From Bacteroidota bacterium (GTDB lineage Bacteria; Bacteroidota; Ignavibacteria; Ignavibacteriales; Ignavibacteriaceae): 10,621 nt of DNA. Both the position numbers and the translations under genes were made by a program. Of this stretch, positions 1-6,020 are shown in pieces. The stretch spans positions 1 through 10,621 of the forward strand of contig JAEXTA010000049.1 in NCBI GenBank assembly GCA_023453665.1, given 5' to 3'. Each line of letters opens with the position of its first letter. Positions within the stretch are counted from its first letter, which is position 1. Below the pieces are notes generated by a model. It had not been told where the DNA came from, did not search any database, and saw only the letters and a list, made by a program, of their open reading frames with translations.

Positions 1-35
1 GTATATATTTGTGAGCGTTTTTTGAGAATGTTTTA

Positions 36-109
36 GGGGTCGTAGTTCAGTTGGTTAGAACGCCTGCCTGTCACGCAGGAGGTCGCGAGTTCGAGTCTCG
101 TCGGCCCCG
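36..109 (+). tRNA. tRNA-Asp (anticodon GTC)
   Basis: This folds as a complete 74-nt cloverleaf. The 7-bp acceptor stem is GGGGTCG (36-42) with CGGCCCC (102-108), containing one U-G pair. The D arm is GTTC...GAAC. The anticodon stem is CCTGC (63-67) with GCAGG (75-79), enclosing loop CTGTCAC, so the anticodon is GTC at 70-72, reading Asp codons. The T arm is GCGAG/CTCGT around TTCGAGT, and G109 is the discriminator base, as expected for tRNA-Asp. The 3' CCA is not encoded (the DNA continues as CTA), so it would be added after transcription. No promoter can be assigned in the 35 bases upstream, so the tRNA may belong to a transcript that begins outside the window. Confidence 0.97.
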
Positions 110-118
110 CTAAATATC

Positions 119-153
119 AAATGCCTGATTATATTTCATTCAGGCATTTTTTT
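119..153 (+). terminator. Intrinsic terminator after tRNA-Asp
   Basis: A perfect 10-bp stem (AAATGCCTGA at 119-128 with TCAGGCATTT at 140-149) closes an 11-nt loop and runs into seven T residues (147-153). It starts 10 nt after the tRNA, so it most simply ends the tRNA transcript. The A residues on the 5' side would also allow termination on the opposite strand. Confidence 0.85.
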
Positions 154-249
154 ATTATCCTTTTTCATTTGCTGTAGCCAATCAAGTCCTAAAAAAACTT
201 TCTTCTCCACATCAATAAATAATTCCAAATATTTTTATCCAGCTGATAC

Positions 250-278
250 TTGACTTTATAAAAATTAATCTGTAAAAT
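250..278 (+). promoter_or_regulatory. Sigma70-like promoter for the lacI/GH94 operon
   Basis: TTGACT at 250-255 and TAAAAT at 273-278 are separated by exactly 17 bp, a near-consensus -35/-10 pair that puts the start site near 284-287. The operator palindrome begins at 287, directly over the start region, which supports the assignment. Housekeeping promoters in Bacteroidota proper use a different consensus (TTTG / TAnnTTTG). Whether this lineage uses the E. coli-like form is an assumption, so the promoter is predicted only. Confidence 0.6.
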
Positions 279-286
279 AACAATGT

Positions 287-304
287 AATGTAAACGTTTA
301 CATT
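287..304. promoter_or_regulatory. LacI-family operator (perfect 18-bp palindrome)
   Basis: AATGTAAACGTTTACATT is a perfect inverted repeat with a central CpG. Its core TGTAAACGTTTACA is the classic form bound by LacI/GalR-family dimers, whose hinge helices open the minor groove at the central CG. It sits about 8 bp downstream of the predicted -10 element and 284 bp before the LacI-type gene, so a bound repressor would cover the transcription start. No second copy was seen in the window, so control of all downstream genes from this one site, including autoregulation, is the simplest reading. Confidence 0.8.
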
Positions 305-587
305 CAACATTTTTTAATGATTTCAATCGAATGTAATAATGATTATCAGTTTAAGCGTGTCATTTTAACAAACTTGTAGTTCTAAAAAGTATAATTAACC
401 CGATCAACAGGAGGTCACTTTCAGGCAATTGATACTATCGAATAAAACAAAAAGTCAGAACATTGAGTTACTTTTTGATTTTTTAGTTGTATATATTTTC
501 GGACTGACTATCATTGCTTAGAATTTTTGGAAAAATTTTCTCCCTCCTGAAAATCGCATAAATAATTTTCTGCTTTAAGAAAGATTT
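305..587 (+). other. Long untranslated leader with possible RNA structure
   Basis: These 283 nt between the operator and the regulator gene hold no convincing gene. They contain a terminator-like element: CAAAAAGT (448-455) pairs with ACTTTTTG (470-477), with an inner AAC/GTT helix, followed by six T residues (479-484). They also contain an orphan Shine-Dalgarno-like AGGAGG (409-414) with no ATG close behind. CCTCCTG at 543-549 is complementary to CAGGAGG at 408-414, while CCTGAAA at 546-552 is complementary to TTTCAGG at 419-425, so the two pairings exclude each other. A 30-codon frame starting at TTG 429 and ending at 521 lies 14 nt beyond the AGGAGG, which is too far to be persuasive. The stems are AT-rich and weak, so a regulatory role is only a possibility. 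Confidence 0.3.
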
Positions 588-1577
588 ATGTCGGCAACAA
601 TAAAAGAAGTAGCATTAAAAGCGAAAGTATCGATTGCAACAGTTTCGCGTGCTCTGAATAAAGATTCAAGAGTTACTGAAGAAACTCGTAATCGAATTCT
701 TAAAATTGCAGAAGAATTAAACTACAAACCAAACATCCTCGCACAGAGTTTCGTTAAAAAGAAATCAAATCTTATCGGCTTAATCCTTCCTGAAATATCT
801 GATGAATTTTTTACTGAAGTAATAAAAGGCGTAGATGAAATACTTTACAGCAAAGGTTTTTATACTATAGTTACGAGTTCACATAAGTATGAAAGTCTTG
901 ATGATGAAATTATAACCTTTATTAATAATGGTCTTATTTCCGGATTAATACTGCTCACTTCAGATCTGAATTCAAAACTTGAATCGATTCTAATAAATAG
1001 TAATCAACCAATTGTGCTGATCAATTCAAATATTAAACTAAAAAAATTCGATAGGATAGTACTGGATAACTACGAAGGTGCTTATGAAATGGTAAGATAT
1101 CTTGTAACTAAAAGAAAGTATTCAGTTTTAGGCCACATAACAGGACCTGCCAATAACGATGATGCACAGCAGCGTGAAAAAGGTTTTATTGATGCATGTA
1201 AAAATTTTGCGGTAAAGTATCTTGTGGAGAAGGGTGACTTTACAAGAGAAAGTGGATTTAATGGATGCAAAAATCTGCTCTCAGGAAAGACTAAACCACA
1301 GGTAATCTTTGCGGGCAATGATATGATGGCACTTGGTTGTTACGAGCACCTGCAGCAGAATAAAATAAAGATACCGGATGATATCGGGGTAGCAGGATTC
1401 GATGACATTTTTGTTTCTCAATATTTATCGCCAGCACTAACAACTGTCCGAATTCAAATAGAAGAAATTGGAAGAAATGCTGCAGAAATTTTAGTTAAAC
1501 GGATTAGAAATGAAATAAAATCATCAAGTGTAACATTTAAAGCTTCTAGTGAATTAATTATCAGGGAATCCTGTTAA
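588..1577 (+). CDS. LacI/GalR-family transcriptional regulator
   Basis: This is a full-length (329 aa) LacI-family repressor, probably the local sugar-responsive switch. The N-terminal helix-turn-helix spans about residues 4-24 (TIKEVALKAKVSIATVSRAL) and is followed by the hinge segment YKPNILAQSF (46-55). From about residue 60 comes a periplasmic-binding-protein-like effector domain with the family landmarks QREKGF (195-200), GNDMMALG (243-250) and GFDD (270-273). The family dimerises and leaves or binds its operator on sugar binding. The residue that normally wedges into the central CpG, usually Leu, is Phe55 here. The ATG at 588 gives the standard family N-terminus; its ribosome site (AAGAAAG, 577-583) is weak. 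The gene lies 14 nt before the phosphorylase and follows a promoter and palindromic operator, which argues for autoregulated co-transcription. The effector is unknown; a sugar or sugar phosphate of this pathway is inferred. Confidence 0.95.
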   Translation: MSATIKEVALKAKVSIATVSRALNKDSRVTEETRNRILKIAEELNYKPNILAQSFVKKKSNLIGLILPEISDEFFTEVIKGVDEILYSKGFYTIVTSSHKYESLDDEIITFINNGLISGLILLTSDLNSKLESILINSNQPIVLINSNIKLKKFDRIVLDNYEGAYEMVRYLVTKRKYSVLGHITGPANNDDAQQREKGFIDACKNFAVKYLVEKGDFTRESGFNGCKNLLSGKTKPQVIFAGNDMMALGCYEHLQQNKIKIPDDIGVAGFDDIFVSQYLSPALTTVRIQIEEIGRNAAEILVKRIRNEIKSSSVTFKASSELIIRESC

Positions 1578-1591
1578 ACGGAGAATATCTA

Positions 1592-3970
1592 ATGCCAAAG
1601 TTTCAGAATAAATATGGCCACTTTTCAGATGAAGGTAATGAATATATAATTAATGATCATATAACTCCTAAGCCATGGGTAAATGTTATTTCAAATGGAA
1701 TGTACGGACTCGTAATATCCCAGGCTGGTGGAGGTTTTAGCTGGCTTGAACATTCTGAATTCAACAGACTGAACAGATGGCATCAGGATTTGATACAGGA
1801 TAATTGGGGAAAATATTTTTATATAAAAAATAATACCACAAACGATATCTGGTCACCAACCTGGATGCCGGTAAAAACAAATCTTGATGCTTACCGGGTT
1901 AGATATGGTTTTGGTTATGCAGTTTATGAAAGTGAATTTAAAAACATTAAAATTACTCTAACAGTTTTTATCCCATTGAATGAAGAAATCGAAATTTGGG
2001 ATTTTAAAATTGAGAATAATACTGATATGAAATTAGAATTGTCAGTGTATTCATACTTTGAATGGTGTTTAGGCTCATCCGCAGATCATCATAGGGAGTT
2101 TCATAAAACATTTATAGAAACATATTTTGACAGAGATAATAACTGTCTTACAGCCACAAAACGTCTTTGGGAAATTCCATTAGGCGATAGAGGACACTGG
2201 AATATCGAGTATCCTTATCATGGTTTTATCACTTGTTCTAATTCTATTGTCGATTACGATGCTGACAAAGAAAGTTTTATAGGCAGTTTTGGATCCGTTG
2301 AAAAACCTGCGGGAGTTTTCAGAGACGCATTGAATCAGAAAACCGGTAAATGGAATGATTCTATTGCAGCTGTCAAAACAAATATATCTATTGAACCTTT
2401 ATCATTTTCCAATTTTCATTTTACTATTGGCATTAAAAAAAATCTAAAAAAAATATCCTCTACAATTAAAAAATTTGATAATTCAGAAAAAATAAAATCT
2501 GCTCTTAACGAGGTGAAAAGTTTCTGGATGAACTTTTTAAACACATCAGATGTTAATACACCAGATGAAGGACTTGATTTTTTGGTAAATAAATGGTTAA
2601 AGTATCAGGCAGTTGCAGGAAGGTTGTGGGCAAGGACGGCTTACTATCAACAAAGTGGTGCTTACGGATTCAGAGATCAGTTACAGGATAGTTTGGTTTT
2701 CCTTCCTATAGATCCTTCATTAACGCTTAAACAAATACGTTTGCATGCACGTCATCAGTTCGTTGATGGCTCAGTACTACATTGGTGGCACCCGATTACT
2801 GAGACTGGTTTACCAACTAAAATGACGGACGATTTATTGTGGCTTCCTTTTGTTCTTTATCAATATATAACAGAGACTAATGATCTTAAATCATTAACAA
2901 TTACAGAACCTTATTACGACAACAAATCAAAAAAAGATACACTATTTAATCACTGTGTTGCCGCAATTGAAAAAGTACTAACCAGATTCAGTAAACGAGG
3001 ATTACCATTGATCGGAGCCGGTGACTGGAATGATGGACTTAGTGCAGTTGGTCTTGATATGAAAGGTGAATCAATCTGGCTCGCAGAGTTTTTTTATTTA
3101 GTCTTAAATCAGTTCTCAGATTTGTGTGAAAAAACAGGAAAGACAAAACTTGCGAAACGATATTTACAAAAAGCTGATAAACTCAAAAAATCATTTGATA
3201 AATATGCCTGGGATGGTGAATGGTTTTTCCGAGCTACAAAAGATAATGGAAAAAGAATTGGCAGCAGAAATAATGAAGAAGGTAAAATCTTTTTAAACGC
3301 ACAAACTTGGTCTGTAATAAGCGGTATCGGTGAAAAGAAAAAAACAGAAAAAGCTATGGAATCGGTTACAAAAAACTTATTAAAAAAGAATGGTCCTCTT
3401 TTACTTGCGCCGGCTTATTCCAAACCGGATAAAATGATCGGTTACCTTTCGCGTTACGCTCCCGGCAGACGTGAAAATGGCGGTGTTTATATGCATGCAG
3501 CTACCTGGTCTATCTGGGCATATTCTTTATTAAAGCAAAACCAGCTCGCTTTTAAAACATATGTAAGACTTTCACCCATATACAATAGTTTGAACCCCGA
3601 TGAGTATACCTGTGAACCATATGTAACTCCTGGAAACATTGACGGACCTGACTCTCCAAATTATGGAATGGGAGGATGGACATGGTACACCGGTTCAGCA
3701 TCATGGTATCAAAAGGTCATTGTTGATTGGATACTTGGTATAAGAGCTATAGCTGATGGATTGCTGGTAGATCCCTGCATTCCGGAAGAGTGGAATGAAT
3801 ATTCAGTTAAAAGAGTTTTCAGAAACACAACATTTAATATTAAAGTATATAATCCTGAACATAAATCTCACGGGGTTAAATATTTAATTGTGGATGGAAA
3901 AAGAACCGAAAATAATTTATTGACTCAAACTAAAAAATCCCGGATAGACGTAGAAGTTTATATGGGGTAA
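1592..3970 (+). CDS. GH94 glycoside phosphorylase (cellobiose phosphorylase-like)
   Basis: This 792-aa protein has the full GH94 (former GT36) architecture: an N-terminal beta-sandwich (about 1-290, with WVNVISNGMYGLVISQAGGG at 29-48), a helical linker, an (alpha/alpha)6 barrel (about 330-720) and a small C-terminal beta domain. The family inverts a beta-glycosidic bond with inorganic phosphate, giving alpha-sugar 1-phosphate plus a shortened sugar. Visible active-site blocks are RDQLQD (361-366), HWWHP (397-401), DDLLWLP (413-419) and GDWNDG (477-482), whose second Asp, D481, aligns with the general acid. H635 and T700-G701 match the phosphate-binding residues of cellobiose and chitobiose phosphorylases. 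There is no signal peptide, so it is cytoplasmic. The ATG follows GGAGA (1580-1584) at good spacing. The core GAGDWNDG departs from the RADWNDC of classical cellobiose and chitobiose phosphorylases, so the substrate (cellobiose, laminaribiose, sophorose-type or other) is left open. Confidence 0.93.
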   Translation: MPKFQNKYGHFSDEGNEYIINDHITPKPWVNVISNGMYGLVISQAGGGFSWLEHSEFNRLNRWHQDLIQDNWGKYFYIKNNTTNDIWSPTWMPVKTNLDAYRVRYGFGYAVYESEFKNIKITLTVFIPLNEEIEIWDFKIENNTDMKLELSVYSYFEWCLGSSADHHREFHKTFIETYFDRDNNCLTATKRLWEIPLGDRGHWNIEYPYHGFITCSNSIVDYDADKESFIGSFGSVEKPAGVFRDALNQKTGKWNDSIAAVKTNISIEPLSFSNFHFTIGIKKNLKKISSTIKKFDNSEKIKSALNEVKSFWMNFLNTSDVNTPDEGLDFLVNKWLKYQAVAGRLWARTAYYQQSGAYGFRDQLQDSLVFLPIDPSLTLKQIRLHARHQFVDGSVLHWWHPITETGLPTKMTDDLLWLPFVLYQYITETNDLKSLTITEPYYDNKSKKDTLFNHCVAAIEKVLTRFSKRGLPLIGAGDWNDGLSAVGLDMKGESIWLAEFFYLVLNQFSDLCEKTGKTKLAKRYLQKADKLKKSFDKYAWDGEWFFRATKDNGKRIGSRNNEEGKIFLNAQTWSVISGIGEKKKTEKAMESVTKNLLKKNGPLLLAPAYSKPDKMIGYLSRYAPGRRENGGVYMHAATWSIWAYSLLKQNQLAFKTYVRLSPIYNSLNPDEYTCEPYVTPGNIDGPDSPNYGMGGWTWYTGSASWYQKVIVDWILGIRAIADGLLVDPCIPEEWNEYSVKRVFRNTTFNIKVYNPEHKSHGVKYLIVDGKRTENNLLTQTKKSRIDVEVYMG

Positions 3971-4026
3971 TGATACTTAACGCTGTTACTAAATACATTA
4001 TTTCTTTAACCAGAAAGGAGTGCACT

Positions 4027-5937
4027 ATGAGGAGAGTAGTCTTCTTTTTGACAAGCTTAACTATTGTGTTTTGCTTGTCAGGTAATATGCTTGCACAATG
4101 GGCTGTTAATAAACATGCCCGTGAAGATGCAAGATACGTTCGTTATATGCAGGGTTCAGAATCTGTGACGATAGATGGTGTTGAAGATGCAATCTGGTCT
4201 TCTGCTGATTCTATTGTTGTTGGATATGGACAAACCAAATATCTGCCCGGAAGCGGCTATGATTTATGGTCAGGTACTTCAGTTCCCGGTGATTCTGCAA
4301 ATGCAGTTTGCAAGTTTCTGTTCAAGGCTCCATACCTGTATTTATTATTTAAAGTACAGGACAAATATGTTGGCGGAAGAGAATGGTCACAATTTGATGC
4401 TATCATAATGGCATTCAAAGATAATACTCAGGATCATTCTTGGGTTCAGGCATGGGATAAACGAATTGAACACTTCTACACATGGGGCTGGAAATGGGCT
4501 TATCCCGATTCATTCTCAAGTCCGCCAATCGGTGCACAGCCATTATTTATGGGTAACAATGCAGTTGCCGGTGGTAAAGATGAATGGCGAAATACCGGAC
4601 AGAAAGAAAGATGGACTGCATATACTACAGTTCTTGGCGGTCAATCAAATGACTCATTGCCTGATTTAGGCTGGGTTTCAGAACACAGAATAAGAGTAGA
4701 TTCACTTGGATTCGATATGAATGGTGATGTACTTCCGTTCAGTTTCAGTATGTTTGATGCTGATGGTTATCTTGATTCATCAACAACAAACGACACTCAT
4801 ACAAGAACCTGGTGGGGATGCCCCTGGAATGAGAACTGGTATTATTCAGCTCTATTCCTTGACCCAAGTATTACCACTTCAACAGGCGGTTCGCCAATTC
4901 CACCAGCAGATTACACAGTTCCTCACTTAAGAGCAGGGGCATCAATTACCGTTGATGGAAACCTTGCTGAATGGCAAACCGACAATACGCTCCACTTCCG
5001 TGCTAAATGGGAAGATGAAGCCGGTTTCGAACAGATCAATGGTACGGGTGCCTGGGCAAGCGGTTATCAGCAGTTAGATTGGAACGGATTGCAAACAGTT
5101 GTCGACGGACCTGAAGTCGACTACTGGGTAACTTTTGATGATGCAAATCTGTATGTCGGTGCTAAAATTTCAGATCAAATTGTTACTGTTCCCAAAGAGG
5201 GAAGAAAAGATGCTATATCTTTCTTTATGGTTCCTAGAAACTATATGAATGGCAACGGCATTTTCCCGGCAAAAACTCTGACTGTTAATGTTGATTCATC
5301 CGGAAATGCACAGGCAGGTGATGACCTTGTTGCACTTGCAGATACTGCCGGTGTTACATTCGATCTGATGTTAGATCCGGGAACAAACCTCGGCAATATC
5401 ACAGATCCGGACAATGGATTTTATGTTGAACTTAAAATTCCTTTCTCTGCAATGTCATATCCGGCAAACCTTGGTGATAGTGTAATCTTCATAGGTGCTT
5501 TGGTAAATGACGTTGATGTTTTTGAAGATACTTCATCTAACACTTATGCCAAAACATGGTGGTTCGTTCAGCAGCCAGGACAGCATGCTCCTTCATGGGT
5601 AGCATTAGGAAACCCGGTTCCGGTTGGTGTTGATGAAGAACTTCCTGTTCCAATGTCAATCGAATTGTTCGACAACTATCCTAATCCATTTAACCCGTCA
5701 ACAACAATAAGATATTCGGTGAATGTAAATTCAGATGTTACTTTATCTGTATTTAATATTCTTGGTCAGCAGGTTTCTGTAATGAAGAAATCAAATGTTG
5801 CACCCGGATATGATGAATTCAAATTTGACGGTTCTTCATTAGCATCAGGTGTTTACCTTTATCAACTTAAAGTTAAGAATTTATCTAACTCACAAGTTGT
5901 TAATACAAGCGTAAACAAAATGATTCTTATTAAGTAG
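4027..5937 (+). CDS. Secreted protein with two CBM9/DOMON-like domains and T9SS sorting tail
   Basis: This 636-aa exported protein is probably a surface glycan-binding component. The start is set at ATG 4027, because AAAGGAG (4014-4020) lies 6 nt upstream and residues 1-24 then form a clean signal peptide (MRRVVFFLTSLTIVFC..., cleavage near LAQ). An in-frame ATG at 3970 would add 19 residues that spoil it. Two related modules follow: one from about residue 45 (SVTIDGVEDAIW) to 280, and one from about 305 (SITVDGNLAEW) to 530, with the hallmark NGFYVELKIPF (464-473). This is the pattern of family-9 carbohydrate-binding/DOMON folds. Residues about 545-636 are a T9SS type A sorting domain (YPNPFNPSTTIRYS at 551-564, then SGVYLYQLK, 607-615). 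The tract is rich in Trp and Tyr (WGWKWAYP, 153-160), fitting sugar stacking. No hydrolase motif was recognised. It follows the phosphorylase by 56 nt, probably in the same transcript. Confidence 0.85.
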   Translation: MRRVVFFLTSLTIVFCLSGNMLAQWAVNKHAREDARYVRYMQGSESVTIDGVEDAIWSSADSIVVGYGQTKYLPGSGYDLWSGTSVPGDSANAVCKFLFKAPYLYLLFKVQDKYVGGREWSQFDAIIMAFKDNTQDHSWVQAWDKRIEHFYTWGWKWAYPDSFSSPPIGAQPLFMGNNAVAGGKDEWRNTGQKERWTAYTTVLGGQSNDSLPDLGWVSEHRIRVDSLGFDMNGDVLPFSFSMFDADGYLDSSTTNDTHTRTWWGCPWNENWYYSALFLDPSITTSTGGSPIPPADYTVPHLRAGASITVDGNLAEWQTDNTLHFRAKWEDEAGFEQINGTGAWASGYQQLDWNGLQTVVDGPEVDYWVTFDDANLYVGAKISDQIVTVPKEGRKDAISFFMVPRNYMNGNGIFPAKTLTVNVDSSGNAQAGDDLVALADTAGVTFDLMLDPGTNLGNITDPDNGFYVELKIPFSAMSYPANLGDSVIFIGALVNDVDVFEDTSSNTYAKTWWFVQQPGQHAPSWVALGNPVPVGVDEELPVPMSIELFDNYPNPFNPSTTIRYSVNVNSDVTLSVFNILGQQVSVMKKSNVAPGYDEFKFDGSSLASGVYLYQLKVKNLSNSQVVNTSVNKMILIK

Positions 5938-5948
5938 TATTTATTTGC

Positions 5949-5999
5949 TGAGTATAGGGATGAATAATCCCTATACTCATTTAAATCAGAATTTTTTTT
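5949..5999 (+). terminator. Strong hairpin with delayed T-tract between CDS (partial terminator or mRNA stabiliser)
   Basis: TGAGTATAGGGAT (5949-5961) pairs perfectly over 13 bp with ATCCCTATACTCA (5967-5979), enclosing the 5-nt loop GAATA. Eight T residues follow only at 5992-5999, 12 nt after the stem rather than immediately. That spacing makes a full terminator doubtful. It may be a leaky terminator, or a processing/stabilising structure setting the ratio of upstream to downstream messages. No promoter was recognised between it and the receptor gene at 6021. Confidence 0.55.
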
Positions 6000-6020
6000 C
6001 AATCACATACTTGGTGAATT

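Noticed and set aside
36..153. tRNA-Asp as an integration site for a mobile island
   Set aside because: No repeat of the tRNA 3' end, no integrase and no other mobility gene occurs in the window, and the downstream genes look like the same genome in base and codon use.
471..500. Bacteroidota-type promoter (TTTG plus TAnnTTTG) before the regulator
   Set aside because: TTTG at 474-477 and TATATTTT at 492-499 are only 14 nt apart and the second box lacks its final G, so the match is poor compared with the promoter at 250-278.
429..521. A 30-codon frame from TTG in the lacI leader with a hydrophobic C-terminus, downstream of AGGAGG
   Set aside because: The Shine-Dalgarno-like site is 14 nt from a rare start codon, the peptide has no recognisable features, and it overlaps a terminator-like hairpin. 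It is not listed as a gene, only mentioned as part of the leader.
522..537. AATTTTT-GG-AAAAATT inverted repeat just before the regulator
   Set aside because: A 2-nt spacer cannot form a hairpin loop, and pure A/T symmetry is expected by chance in this AT-rich stretch; it does not resemble the LacI-type operator.
1082..1318. Minus-strand open frame inside the LacI-type gene
   Set aside because: It lies wholly within a well-supported gene, has no ribosome site or family resemblance, and is a shadow frame. The same holds for other overlapping frames in the GH94, CBM9-like and receptor genes.
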